From NCBI GenBank assembly GCA_900757865.1, contig CAAEPH010000047.1:1-42396 (forward strand): a stretch of 42,396 nucleotides of DNA, read 5' to 3'. The stretch is from an uncultured Sutterella sp. (GTDB lineage Bacteria; Pseudomonadota; Gammaproteobacteria; Burkholderiales; Burkholderiaceae_F). The translations under genes and the position numbers were made by a program. Shown one piece after another: positions 1 through 8,152 of the stretch. The stretch's first letter is position 1. Each line of letters opens with the position of its first letter. Below the pieces are notes generated by a model. The model worked only from the letters and a program-made list of their open reading frames with translations, was not told where the DNA came from and made no database searches.

Positions 1-182
1 TCGGGCTGAATACTCATGATCAACAAATCTGCACCTAATCCAGCAAGACCCATGGCCACGGTAGCGTCAGACGTTTGACCAATCACCTCAAACTTTTTCG
101 ATGCCGTCAAGACATCGGCCATCCCCTTGCGAAACAAAGCATAGTCATCAAGAAGGATGACACTAGGAATCTTTTCTTCCAT
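1..182 (-). CDS. Response regulator, receiver domain N-terminus (partial, runs off window)
   Basis: The first 60 residues of a NarL/FixJ-like receiver domain are visible; the rest lies beyond the left edge. Residues 8-13 (VILLDD) give strand beta-1 and the acidic pair D12/D13, followed by the usual FRKG helix. The position that aligns with the phospho-acceptor Asp (LLIMSIQP, residue 57, 44 residues after D13) is Ser instead of Asp. The ATG overlaps the TAA stop of the upstream amidohydrolase by one base, which suggests translational coupling and a shared transcript. A GGAG lies 11 bases before the ATG, slightly far. The output domain, probably a LuxR-type HTH by analogy, is not visible. The receiver assignment is fairly safe; non-canonical phosphorylation is inference. 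Confidence 0.75.
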   Translation of the reverse strand, partial: MEEKIPSVILLDDYALFRKGMADVLTASKKFEVIGQTSDATVAMGLAGLGADLLIMSIQP

Positions 183-1453
183 TATTTTTCTAACTCCACC
201 ACAGTAGCCATCAAGATACTGCACCCCGCCATAAAGTCCTCGATTTTCATCGCTTCATGAGGATTATGAGAGCCGTGTTGATTTGCCACAAAAATCATGG
301 CACTCGGAATACCTGCAGCACTGATTACAGCCGTATCGTGCCCTGCTCCTGAGGGTAAACGTACGCAGGGAATGCCAATACGTTCTGCTGAACGATAGAG
401 TCGGTCGGACAACTTGCTATCCACGTGGCCTGGCAACGTGCGTAATGGCGAATCGAACGTGAAACGTACCCCCCTTTTCTGCTCCAGAACTTGGGCCAAT
501 TTCATGACCTCTTGATGGAACGCTTCACAGGTTGCTTCACTTAAGCTACGAATGTCAATCGTGAACTTCACCTCACCAGGAATGACCGAAATCGCTGCTG
601 TCGGTGCGGTATTCAAAACCCCCACCGTAAAAACAAGATCCTGCCCATCATCCAAAAAGCTCTGCCAACGAGCCTCGAGCTGATGGATTAAGCTCGCTGT
701 TGCCATGACTGCATCGTGACGAAACGCCTTATCGACAGCTCCTGAATGCGCCGTCTCACCATGGCAAACCACTGTTTTGTGACGTATGTTGCCGCGAATA
801 CCCGTCACAATTCCGACCCTAGCAGGGAGACGGGAGTCGAGCATGGGGCCTTGTTCAATATGCAATTCGATAAAAGCTGCGATTCGCTGAGTATCGATGA
901 CGGGATGACCTGTAATCAGCTGCTCTGGCATTACCCCACACGAACGCATGGCGTCACCCAAAGTTTGCTGTCCATCACGTCTTTGAAGCGCCAGATCATT
1001 CTCACTCAACCGCCCCATCATGCCAAGCGAGCCGACATAGGCTTTCCCAAAGTAGGAACTTTCTTCACAGCGCAAAATTAACACTGTGAAATCTTGACGC
1101 AGTTCGATGTGTTGCTCACGTAACCAGTGTGCAACACATAATGCCGCCACAATACCTGCGAGCCCATCGTAGTTGCCACCCTGAGGTACGCTATCGGCGT
1201 GGCTGCCTGCTACGATCGCTGGGAGCGACCGATCCTTACCCGGCATCGTCATCCACCAATTGCCTGCCGTATCTCGATTCGTCTCCAAACCTAGTCGACG
1301 CCCCACCTCAAGTAAATAATCGACGACTTTGCTTTCTACGGGACCATAACCTTGGCGACTCACCCCTGGGCCGTCGATAGATAAGGCTCTCACATCATCG
1401 AATAATTTCTGCGCAAAAGATGTTTCGTTTTCAATAAATTGAGTTACCGACAT
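182..1453 (-). CDS. M20-family Zn-dependent amidohydrolase (allantoate amidohydrolase / N-carbamoyl-amino-acid hydrolase type)
   Basis: A 423-residue cytosolic metallo-amidohydrolase of the AllC/HyuC group, which removes carbamoyl or ureido nitrogen from substrates such as allantoate or N-carbamoyl amino acids. Visible metal-site motifs are GSHADS (H85), GGNYDG (D96), CEES (E130/E131), ELHIEQGP (H198) and a C-terminal HGSHNPHEAM. Length is normal for the family. The start at 1453 is preferred over an in-frame ATG at 1465 because GAGG lies about 8 bases upstream. A promoter-like pair lies at 1525-1553. It is transcribed away from the other M20 enzyme and is coupled to the response regulator. 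Substrate cannot be read from sequence; no hydantoinase, allantoinase or transporter gene is adjacent. Confidence 0.85.
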   Translation of the reverse strand: MSVTQFIENETSFAQKLFDDVRALSIDGPGVSRQGYGPVESKVVDYLLEVGRRLGLETNRDTAGNWWMTMPGKDRSLPAIVAGSHADSVPQGGNYDGLAGIVAALCVAHWLREQHIELRQDFTVLILRCEESSYFGKAYVGSLGMMGRLSENDLALQRRDGQQTLGDAMRSCGVMPEQLITGHPVIDTQRIAAFIELHIEQGPMLDSRLPARVGIVTGIRGNIRHKTVVCHGETAHSGAVDKAFRHDAVMATASLIHQLEARWQSFLDDGQDLVFTVGVLNTAPTAAISVIPGEVKFTIDIRSLSEATCEAFHQEVMKLAQVLEQKRGVRFTFDSPLRTLPGHVDSKLSDRLYRSAERIGIPCVRLPSGAGHDTAVISAAGIPSAMIFVANQHGSHNPHEAMKIEDFMAGCSILMATVVELEK

Positions 1454-1834
1454 GACGAACCTCACATGGATGAACAGTCGTCAAAACATGGAAAAAATTT
1501 CATGTTTCCAACGCTGTAGTAAAATTTATCCCTCAATTTGGCTATACTACCAAAGTTGTAAAAGCTACCACTTCCCCTTTAGAAAAAGATTTGACCAATC
1601 CTTGATTAAACCCAAGAATCTGGACCATCTTCACAAATCTAAAAACACGGTCCGTGGCACACTTAATAGGCATGCTATTTCCTATACCCTCCAAGAACTT
1701 TTTTTGGAGAGCACAGAAAATAGGATTTCTCTTGGATCAACCAACCAAACTCGTTCAAGTTTCCTTGGCATCCATCGGCTTTAATACCTGCCACCTTATA
1801 GGTAGTTCTTTCGTAACTGAGGAGAAAAAATATT
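1454..1834. promoter_or_regulatory. Divergent intergenic region between two M20 hydrolase genes
   Basis: This 381-base gap holds no convincing gene. It contains a perfect palindrome CACGGTCCGTG (1646-1656), a second inverted repeat AATAG-N5-CTATT (1665-1679) and a hairpin CTCCAA/TTGGAG (1689-1694 with 1704-1709). The cluster sits mid-way between the divergent starts, as expected for a shared operator. The AbgA-like gene has a clear Shine-Dalgarno GAGGAG (1819-1824) but no clear plus-strand promoter. The identity of any regulator is unknown. Confidence 0.5.
1525..1553 (-). promoter_or_regulatory. Predicted sigma-70-type promoter for the M20 amidohydrolase operon
   Basis: On the minus strand TTGGTA (1553-1548) and GATAAA (1530-1525) are separated by 17 bases, giving an expected start near 1518 and a leader of about 65 bases before the ATG at 1453. 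The match is moderate, and the call rests only on spacing and position. Confidence 0.4.
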
Positions 1835-3130
1835 ATGCCGTCCTGCACTGACTCTTTAAGTCAATATCACGATCAGCTCATCCGCATTCGTCGTCAACTT
1901 CACACACTTCCCGAAGAGGGTTGGAGTGAGTTCAATACCACGGCCTTGATTGTGAAAGAATTGCGTAGCTATGGGTACGAAGTGTTATTAGGCTCAAAAG
2001 TGATCAACCCCGATAACTGCCTAGGGCGCAATCCAGCTGTCGTCCAAGCGGGGCTGAAATTGGCACGTGAATGTGGTGTTGATGAAGCACTTTTAGAGGA
2101 AATGCAGGAATTAACCGGTTGCGTTGGCGTTTTGGACACAGGACGTCCCGGCCCAACGTTAGCCATTCGCTTTGACATCGACTGCGTGCCCGTCACGGAA
2201 TCTCAGGACCCCGACCATCTGCCCTCTCGCGAAGGGTTCTCTTCAACACGTCCTGGTCTTATGCACGCCTGCGGTCATGATGCGCATACCTCCACAGGAC
2301 TCGCTGTCGCCCATTGGTTTGCTGACCACATCAATGAAATGACTGGTCGCATCAAGATTCTCTTTCAACCCGCTGAAGAAGGTGTTCGAGGCGCTGCTGG
2401 CATGGCAGCTTCGGGCATTGTTGACGATGCTGACTACTTCTTGGCAGCCCACATTGGCATGATGTGTAAAGCCGGTGAAGTCTCAGTCAATCCTTATGGT
2501 TTCCTCTGCACAACCAAGATGGACGTTACCTACACGGGTCGCCCAGCTCATGCGGGTGTAGAACCGAATGCCGGCCGTAATGCCATGGCCGCTGCGTGTA
2601 ACGCTACCGTTCAACTTCTGGGCTTACCGCGTCACGGCTCGGGCATGACACGTATTAACGTTGGACAGCTTACCGCCGGGGAAGGCCGTAATGTTATCCC
2701 CAGCAAAGCCGTCATGAAGATGGAAGTACGTGGCGAAACAGCAGAAATCAATCAGTACATGTATGACTCCGCGGTCGCTATTATCAAGGGTTGTGCCATC
2801 GCCCAGGGCTGTGAATACAGCATTGAGAAGATGGGTGAAGCTGTTGACTTACAAAACGATCCCGAGTTAGAAGACGTGCTCCGTAACGCCGCCAATCAGG
2901 TTGAAGGGCTAACCGTGTGTGATACCCCCCGCAACTTTGGCGGTTCCGAAGATGCCACCATCTTGGCCCGTCGCGTACAAGCCCATGGCGGAAAAGCAGC
3001 CTTCTTCGTCATTGGGACGGACCGTCCCTCGGGACACCACACCAGCAAATTCGATGTGCTTGAGTCCAGCCTTGATCAAGGCTTAGCCTTGTGGACAAAT
3101 GCCGTAGCTGGTATCCTTGGTCAACGTTAA
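1835..3130 (+). CDS. M20D amidohydrolase, AbgA-like (aminobenzoyl-glutamate hydrolase subunit A homologue)
   Basis: 431 residues, close to the 436 of E. coli AbgA, with similarity along the whole length from memory of that protein: LDTGRPGP (100-107), MHACGHDAHT (C146, H148, H151), FQPAEEG (E181/E182), AHAGVEPNAGRNAM in the dimerisation insert, and a C-terminal GGSEDAT and GHH. AbgA acts with AbgB to cleave p-aminobenzoyl-glutamate, a folate breakdown product; related M20D enzymes hydrolyse N-acyl amino acids. No abgB-like partner or AbgT transporter is visible, so the substrate may differ. The start has a strong GAGGAG 10 bases upstream. Two tandem terminators follow. Family is secure, substrate is inference. 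Confidence 0.85.
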   Translation: MPSCTDSLSQYHDQLIRIRRQLHTLPEEGWSEFNTTALIVKELRSYGYEVLLGSKVINPDNCLGRNPAVVQAGLKLARECGVDEALLEEMQELTGCVGVLDTGRPGPTLAIRFDIDCVPVTESQDPDHLPSREGFSSTRPGLMHACGHDAHTSTGLAVAHWFADHINEMTGRIKILFQPAEEGVRGAAGMAASGIVDDADYFLAAHIGMMCKAGEVSVNPYGFLCTTKMDVTYTGRPAHAGVEPNAGRNAMAAACNATVQLLGLPRHGSGMTRINVGQLTAGEGRNVIPSKAVMKMEVRGETAEINQYMYDSAVAIIKGCAIAQGCEYSIEKMGEAVDLQNDPELEDVLRNAANQVEGLTVCDTPRNFGGSEDATILARRVQAHGGKAAFFVIGTDRPSGHHTSKFDVLESSLDQGLALWTNAVAGILGQR

Positions 3131-3139
3131 AAACTCAGA

Positions 3140-3166
3140 GAGGCACGTTCAACGTGCCTCTTGTTT
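3140..3166 (+). terminator. Intrinsic terminator 1 after the AbgA-like gene
   Basis: Perfect inverted repeat GAGGCACGTT/AACGTGCCTC (3140-3149 with 3151-3160, central C) followed by TTGTTTT, starting 10 bases after the stop codon. Confidence 0.85.
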
Positions 3167-3175
3167 TCTGAAAAG

Positions 3176-3207
3176 CTCTTGTTTCCACGAACAAGAGTTT
3201 TCTTTTT
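3176..3207 (+). terminator. Intrinsic terminator 2, tandem
   Basis: Stem CTCTTGTT (3176-3183) with AACAAGAG (3190-3197), a 6-base loop and TTTTCTTTTT. It lies directly behind the first terminator and insulates yebC. Confidence 0.75.
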
Positions 3208-3357
3208 GCTTTAAAATAGATCGTTTTTGACAACCTAGCTTGCCAAAACCTTTTTTCTCATTCTGCAATCCACTAACTTCGAGCTGTTGAGACAACGAGC
3301 TCCACTTGAGGTTGCAAGATTGCCCGTACTGAATACAAACATACCGAAAGGATCATC

Positions 3358-4092
3358 ATGAGCGGTCATTCCAAATGGGCTAACATCCAGCATCGTAAAG
3401 GTCGCCAGGACGCCAAACGCTCCAACCTTTGGACGAAGCTGGTGCGTGAAATTATCGTCGCTGCACGTCTTGGAGGAGGCGATCCAGACGCTAACTCCCG
3501 TCTTCGTTTGGCGTTAATCAAAGCTCGCGCAGGGAACGTTCCCAAGGACACGATCTCTAACGCCATCCTTAAAGGAACCGGCCAGCTTGAAGGCGTTTCC
3601 TACGAAGAAGTGCGCTACGAGGGCTATGGCATTGGCGGGGCTGCCGTGATGATTGACTGCACTACCGATAACCGCGTTCGCACGGTTGCCGATGTTCGCC
3701 ATACCTTATCGAAAAACGGTGGCAATCTTGGCACGGAAGGCAGTGTCTCCTTCATGTTTAGCCACGTCGGCGAATTTTTCTTCGCTCCAGGACAAACCGA
3801 TGAAGATACCGTCATGGAACTTGCCCTTGAGGCAGGTGCTGACGATGTGATCGCTGACGAAGACGGTTCGATTGAAGTCACGTGTGACCCCAGCGCTTTC
3901 GATGCGGTCAGCAAGGCCTTCGAAGCGGCCGGGTTAACGCCCGAAATGTCAGAAATCACCTACAAGCCAATGAATGAAGTGCACTTATCTGGCGCAGACG
4001 CCGAAAAGATGCAAAAGCTCATCGATGCGCTTGATGATCTCGATGACGTCCAGCAGGTTTACACCTCGGCCGTTTTTGACGACGAAGAATAA
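3358..4092 (+). CDS. yebC: YebC/PmpR family protein (TACO1-type)
   Basis: 244 residues, normal for the family (E. coli 246). It begins with the signature MSGHSKWANIQHRKG and continues with AKRSNLWTKL and the acidic C-terminal half. Members have been described as DNA-binding regulators and, more recently, as ribosome-associated factors easing translation of difficult peptide stretches. The ATG is preceded by AAGGA at a good distance. It stands alone between terminators, unlike the common yebC-ruvC arrangement; here purD follows instead. Confidence 0.95.
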   Translation: MSGHSKWANIQHRKGRQDAKRSNLWTKLVREIIVAARLGGGDPDANSRLRLALIKARAGNVPKDTISNAILKGTGQLEGVSYEEVRYEGYGIGGAAVMIDCTTDNRVRTVADVRHTLSKNGGNLGTEGSVSFMFSHVGEFFFAPGQTDEDTVMELALEAGADDVIADEDGSIEVTCDPSAFDAVSKAFEAAGLTPEMSEITYKPMNEVHLSGADAEKMQKLIDALDDLDDVQQVYTSAVFDDEE

Positions 4093-4108
4093 TCCAGCGA
4101 TGGTTCAC

Positions 4109-4133
4109 AACGCCTCCTTCACCAGGAGGCGTT
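4109..4133 (+). terminator. Hairpin terminator after yebC
   Basis: Perfect 10-bp stem AACGCCTCCT (4109-4118) / AGGAGGCGTT (4124-4133) with a 5-base loop, 17 bases after the stop. The downstream T tract is poor (GTCGTAT), so efficiency is uncertain. Confidence 0.6.
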
Positions 4134-4341
4134 GTCGTATAAGGAGTAGTGCACCGTGCCATCCCATAGTGCAATTTCATCCACGCACCCTCGCCTCTAT
4201 ACTCACCCGAGCGTTCAACACCAACGCTCTTTCTCAAACGGCTCTTTGGCAGAGACAATTCTTTCGCTGTTCTTCTGCCCATGACAATCAAACTATGTTG
4301 TAATGTGTCCTAGTTGGATATTCTCTCAATGGAGCTAAACC

Positions 4342-5619
4342 ATGAATCTTCTTGTTGTCGGCAACGGCGGTCGCGAACACGCTCTAGCTTGGCGTCTTTC
4401 TCAAAGTGATCGTATTCAAACGGTCTTCGTAGCCCCAGGTAATGCCGGTACCGCCTTGGAAGCCAAACTTGAAAATATTCCGCTCACTGATATTGACGAC
4501 TTAATCGATTTCGTCAAAACGCATCAGGTAGCTTTCACTGTGGTTGGCCCTGAAGCACCTTTGGCAGCGGGTATTGTAAACAAATTCCGCGCTGAAGGAT
4601 TAGCGATTTTTGGGCCAACAAAAGAAGCCTCTCAACTGGAAAGCTCCAAAGACTTCGCAAAAGCTTTCATGAAGCGTCATGGTATTCCTACCGCTGATTA
4701 CGAAACCTTTACGCAACCAGGGCCCGCTCACGCATACGTCGAACGCAAAGGCGCCCCCATCGTCATCAAAGCTGATGGTCTCGCTGCGGGCAAAGGGGTT
4801 GTGGTTGCCACAACCTTAGAGCAAGCCCACGAGGCCATCGATATGATGCTCGAAGGTCATGAATTTGGACAAGCAGGCAGTCGCATTGTGATTGAAGACT
4901 TCCTCGAAGGTGAAGAAGCCTCCTTTATTGTGATGGTTGATGGGAAAAATATCCTTCCTCTGGCCACCTCTCAAGACCATAAGCGCCTCCTCGACCATGA
5001 TCAAGGTCCCAATACGGGTGGCATGGGTGCTTATTCCCCTGCACCCGTGGTTACCCCAGACATTCACGCCAAGGTTATGCGCGAGATCATTACCCCGACA
5101 GTACAGGGTATGGCGAAAGACGGCATCGTCTATACGGGCTTTTTATATGCTGGACTCATGATTTCCAAGCGTGCTGATGGAGAAACGGATGTCCGCACAC
5201 TCGAATTTAACTGTCGCATGGGTGACCCCGAAACGCAACCCATTATGATGCGCATCAAAAGCGATTTTTCCAAAACGGTCGAAGCCGCCATTGAAGGAAA
5301 ATTGGATAGTGCGGAAATCGATTGGGATCGTCGCAGTGCGCTCGGTGTTGTGATCGCGGCACGAGGCTATCCCTTCCGTCCCGAAAAGGGGGCTGTCATC
5401 ACGGCTTTACCACCCCAAACCGACATTCAGCATACGTTCCATGCCGGTACTCGTTTAAATGAAAAGGAGCAAAGTGTCGTCTCTGGCGGGCGTGTTTTGT
5501 GCACAGTGGGTCTCGGAGAAAATCTCGCCCAAGCGAAAGCGGTCGCTTATCAAGCCGTTCAGGGCGTTACATTTGATGGTATGCAATACCGCTCAGATAT
5601 TGGGTACCGCGCTCTGTAA
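4342..5619 (+). CDS. purD: Phosphoribosylamine-glycine ligase (GAR synthetase)
   Basis: 425 residues, full length. An ATP-grasp enzyme of purine synthesis that joins glycine to 5-phosphoribosylamine. Visible: N-terminal MNLLVVGNGGREHALAW, VVGPEAPL, the ATP-grasp core IVIKADGLAAGKGVVVA, QDHKRLLDHDQGPNTGGMGAYSPAP and EFNCRMGDPETQ, then the C-terminal GYP segment. The start has GGAG about 9 bases upstream. It is a single-gene unit between the yebC terminator and its own terminator; no other pur gene is in the window. Confidence 0.97.
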   Translation: MNLLVVGNGGREHALAWRLSQSDRIQTVFVAPGNAGTALEAKLENIPLTDIDDLIDFVKTHQVAFTVVGPEAPLAAGIVNKFRAEGLAIFGPTKEASQLESSKDFAKAFMKRHGIPTADYETFTQPGPAHAYVERKGAPIVIKADGLAAGKGVVVATTLEQAHEAIDMMLEGHEFGQAGSRIVIEDFLEGEEASFIVMVDGKNILPLATSQDHKRLLDHDQGPNTGGMGAYSPAPVVTPDIHAKVMREIITPTVQGMAKDGIVYTGFLYAGLMISKRADGETDVRTLEFNCRMGDPETQPIMMRIKSDFSKTVEAAIEGKLDSAEIDWDRRSALGVVIAARGYPFRPEKGAVITALPPQTDIQHTFHAGTRLNEKEQSVVSGGRVLCTVGLGENLAQAKAVAYQAVQGVTFDGMQYRSDIGYRAL

Positions 5620-5641
5620 CCTCCTGTCTAAGGCTTAAAAA

Positions 5642-5690
5642 ATGGCCGCATGATGCTCTTACGGGCTTATGCGGTCATCTGCTTTTGGTT
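5642..5690 (+). terminator. Hairpin terminator after purD
   Basis: ATGGCCGCAT (5642-5651) pairs with ATGCGGTCAT (5669-5678) with one G-U wobble, followed by CTGCTTTTGG. It lies 22 bases after the purD stop. Confidence 0.6.
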
Positions 5691-5825
5691 ACCCCATCAC
5701 ATTAGAATCTGAAGACTCTTAGTTAGAATCCGCTACAATGGTTTTCATCGGTATCGTTGATGCAACGTACGCACGCCTTGCTCTATGCTTGCCTATTGTG
5801 ACTCACTATATCTAGGATGAACTTG

Positions 5826-6473
5826 ATGAACTTTTTGCCACATCGCCTTTTCGTCATGACTGTGGCCTTATGCACTTTGGTCGCCTCCAGTCCTTCTGTT
5901 TTTGCCACGCCTTTGGAGCCCTTTGCCTATCCTAGCTCCTTGCTCGATGCCCCAGCAACGCTTACCACACCAGCAGGTGAGAGTGCACGAGTTGGTAAAC
6001 CTCAAATTGTTCTCGAGCATACCCCAATGTCCACGTTGGCCAAGTTGGTCAGGTCCCGCATTCTTAAAGAAGGACAGGGCGATTTTGCTCGTCAACTGCT
6101 GTGTGTTCAAGGCACCGAACACGCCCGACCTGTCTTAGCTTGGTTCATCTCGAGCGACAACGAAACCGTCACTGAAGTACAGCTTCAATGGGCCCCTAAA
6201 ATCATCGATTCTCGCGTCTGTCGACATCTTCCTGCCTCGCAGTTACCCATTCGATTAGGGAAAATTGGCTTAGGTCAGAGCAAAGATGAAGTTCTAAAGC
6301 ACCTTGGCGAAGCATCACACCAAGCCGACGACGGTTGGATGTATTGGTTTAGCCAACGTTTTCTTCGCAACGCTCGTAATCTGCAGGAGCTGGAGTTGAA
6401 TTGGCTATCCGTTCACTTTGATGAACAAGGGTTGGTAGACAAAGCCTTTATCTCTCAAGTCACCAATCTATGA
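5826..6473 (+). CDS. Exported BamE/SmpA-like protein of unknown function
   Basis: 215 residues with a typical signal peptide: basic start, hydrophobic stretch to about residue 24, then a signal peptidase I-like site after VFA (about residue 27). No lipobox Cys is at the cleavage site, so it is probably periplasmic. The C-terminal third (LGKIGLGQSKDEVLKHLGEA, then WMYWF) resembles the BamE/SmpA fold pattern of a short beta strand, G-x-S-x-x-E-V helix and an aromatic strand. The ATG at 5826 is preferred over 5817 because AGGA is well spaced from it. It overlaps nadD by 4 bases (ATGA), so the two are probably co-translated. The function is not established. Confidence 0.7.
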   Translation: MNFLPHRLFVMTVALCTLVASSPSVFATPLEPFAYPSSLLDAPATLTTPAGESARVGKPQIVLEHTPMSTLAKLVRSRILKEGQGDFARQLLCVQGTEHARPVLAWFISSDNETVTEVQLQWAPKIIDSRVCRHLPASQLPIRLGKIGLGQSKDEVLKHLGEASHQADDGWMYWFSQRFLRNARNLQELELNWLSVHFDEQGLVDKAFISQVTNL

Positions 6474-7153
6474 GTGCGAACTTAGCAAAAAGACGTGGCG
6501 TTGCTTTGTATGGAGGATCGTTTGATCCCATCCATCAGGGTCATCTAGCGCTGATAACCAAGGTTTGGGAAAGCCTTCCGATCGCTAAACTCTATCTTCT
6601 CCCCGCGGGGAATCCTTGGCAAAAAGCCTTTGTCAGCTCCGCCGAACATCGCCTAGAGATGTTGAAATTAGCCCTCAAAGACTGGGCGACGGACGACGTC
6701 TCACTGATCACTGACGAACTCTCCTCAGAGCGTCCCAACTACACGGTGGAGACTCTTGAGCAATGGCGAAACAAACTGGGGACAAGTTTTCCCTTGAGCT
6801 TTGTTATGGGTATGGATCAGTGGCACAACCTCGAAACATGGTATCGTTGGGAAGAACTTCTAGACTTAGCTAATTTAGTGGTTATCACTCGAGAGCAAAC
6901 AACCCAAGGCACTCTCTCGGCTCGTTTAACAGCGCTATTGGAGCGTTGCGCCTGCCCTCCGGAGAGCCTTCTCTCAAAGACTCACGGTGGCATCGTTATG
7001 CTTAATATGCCTAAGCATCCCGCCAATGCTAGTGAACTGAGGATGAGCTTCGCTCTCTGTGGCTACACCTCAACCGCCCAACGCTACGGTCACTGGCTCA
7101 CTCCTGGTGTGCTTCAATACATTCGCGAGCATCGCCTCTACCAACACCGCTAG
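6470..7153 (+). CDS. nadD: Nicotinate-nucleotide adenylyltransferase
   Basis: 227 residues. Transfers AMP from ATP to nicotinate mononucleotide in NAD synthesis. The nucleotidyltransferase motif YGGSFDPIHQGH near the N-terminus supplies the HxGH signature, and GMDQWHNLETWYRW matches the family's middle motif. It overlaps the exported protein upstream by 4 bases and is followed after 113 bases by rsfS-rlmH-maf, the usual betaproteobacterial neighbourhood. Length is normal. Confidence 0.95.
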   Translation: MSANLAKRRGVALYGGSFDPIHQGHLALITKVWESLPIAKLYLLPAGNPWQKAFVSSAEHRLEMLKLALKDWATDDVSLITDELSSERPNYTVETLEQWRNKLGTSFPLSFVMGMDQWHNLETWYRWEELLDLANLVVITREQTTQGTLSARLTALLERCACPPESLLSKTHGGIVMLNMPKHPANASELRMSFALCGYTSTAQRYGHWLTPGVLQYIREHRLYQHR

Positions 7154-7201
7154 AGTCTTCTCCTAAAAACTACCGAAGAAATCAGTCTGATCCTCAGGCA
7201 C

Positions 7202-7212
7202 AACGAATCGTT
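7202..7212. repeat. Short palindrome upstream of rsfS
   Basis: Perfect AACGA-A-TCGTT. It lies in the 113-base gap between nadD and rsfS, just before an A/T-rich stretch. It may be an operator or chance. Confidence 0.25.
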
Positions 7213-7266
7213 AGGTCGGTAGAATAAAGGTCAACATTTTTTTAACCAATTTCAGTAATTCAACAC

Positions 7267-7668
7267 ATGATGAACATTGAAGAACTCACGCAAATCGTGA
7301 TCAATGCCTTAGATGACGTCAAAGCCAAAGATGTCAAGGTTTTCAATACCGAGGCGCTTACAGACCAATTTGAACGCGTGGTCATTGCCTCAGGCACCTC
7401 AAATCGCCAAACTCGTGCCTTGGCCTTCTCCGTCTCAAGCGCTGTCAAGCAAGCCGGTGGTGATGTTCTGGGCATGGAAGGCCTGGACACCGGAGAATGG
7501 GTGCTGGTTGACTGTGGCAACGTCGTCGTTCACTGCTTACAGCCCAATGTCCGCGAGTACTACAACCTTGAAGAAATTTGGGGCGGAAAAGAGGTCTTTA
7601 TGAAGGCATCTGAAGAATGTATTTCACACCTGATGCCCCATCGCTCACACGCGCCTCAACAGGCTTAA
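7267..7668 (+). CDS. rsfS: Ribosomal silencing factor RsfS (Iojap family)
   Basis: 133 residues. RsfS binds ribosomal protein uL14 (L14) and blocks subunit joining when nutrients are scarce. Family hallmarks are visible: ALDDVKAKDVKV near the start, VIASGTSNRQTRAL, and EWVLVDCGNVVVHCLQPNVREYYNLEEIW. Two adjacent ATGs (7267, 7270) are possible starts and no good Shine-Dalgarno is seen. rlmH starts 10 bases after the stop, giving a probable rsfS-rlmH-maf operon. Confidence 0.95.
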   Translation: MMNIEELTQIVINALDDVKAKDVKVFNTEALTDQFERVVIASGTSNRQTRALAFSVSSAVKQAGGDVLGMEGLDTGEWVLVDCGNVVVHCLQPNVREYYNLEEIWGGKEVFMKASEECISHLMPHRSHAPQQA

Positions 7669-7677
7669 TGTACGCCA

Positions 7678-8145
7678 ATGACCATCAAGATCATAGCCGT
7701 AGGCCAGCATATTGCTGAATGGGCACAGATAGCCACACAAGACTACCTCAACCGCTTTCCACGCGATTTTCGTGTGGAACTTCGGGAAGTCAGAACCGAG
7801 CATCGTAGCGGACAGCCACCTGCCAAACTGATGCAAGCGGAAGCTGAACGCATTTTGAATCAACTCGACCCCGATGATTTCGTCATCGTTCTTGATGAGC
7901 ATGGCCACGATAAGGACACACAGAGCTTTGCCCGTGACATCGCTCGCTGGCGCGCAGAGAGACTGAATTTAGCTTTTATTATCGGGGGGCCTGACGGCTT
8001 GTCACCCAGCGTGAAAACGCGAGCCAATGCTATGCTCCGTCTCTCTTCCATGACGCTCCCTCATGCCATGGCTCGTGTCATGCTTGCCGAACAAATTTAT
8101 CGCGCGTGGTCCATCCTCGCTAATCACCCGTATCATCGAGCTTGA
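7678..8145 (+). CDS. rlmH: 23S rRNA (pseudouridine1915-N3)-methyltransferase
   Basis: 155 residues, the same as E. coli RlmH (YbeA). A SPOUT methyltransferase that modifies helix 69 of 23S rRNA. Seen: ALDE-like LDEHG, FIIGGPDGLSPSV (SAM-binding trefoil knot region) and the C-terminal LPHAMARVMLAEQIYRAWSI with HPYHRA, the signature family tail. It lies between rsfS and maf with tight spacing. Confidence 0.96.
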   Translation: MTIKIIAVGQHIAEWAQIATQDYLNRFPRDFRVELREVRTEHRSGQPPAKLMQAEAERILNQLDPDDFVIVLDEHGHDKDTQSFARDIARWRAERLNLAFIIGGPDGLSPSVKTRANAMLRLSSMTLPHAMARVMLAEQIYRAWSILANHPYHRA

Positions 8146-8152
8146 GATACCC

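Noticed and set aside
7..20. 14-base match TGAATACTCATGAT shared with 9207-9220
   Set aside because: The first copy lies inside the response regulator coding sequence and the second at a start codon; no longer similarity, so chance is most likely.
1655..1660. TGGCAC as a sigma-54 -24 element
   Set aside because: No GC element at the required -12 distance.
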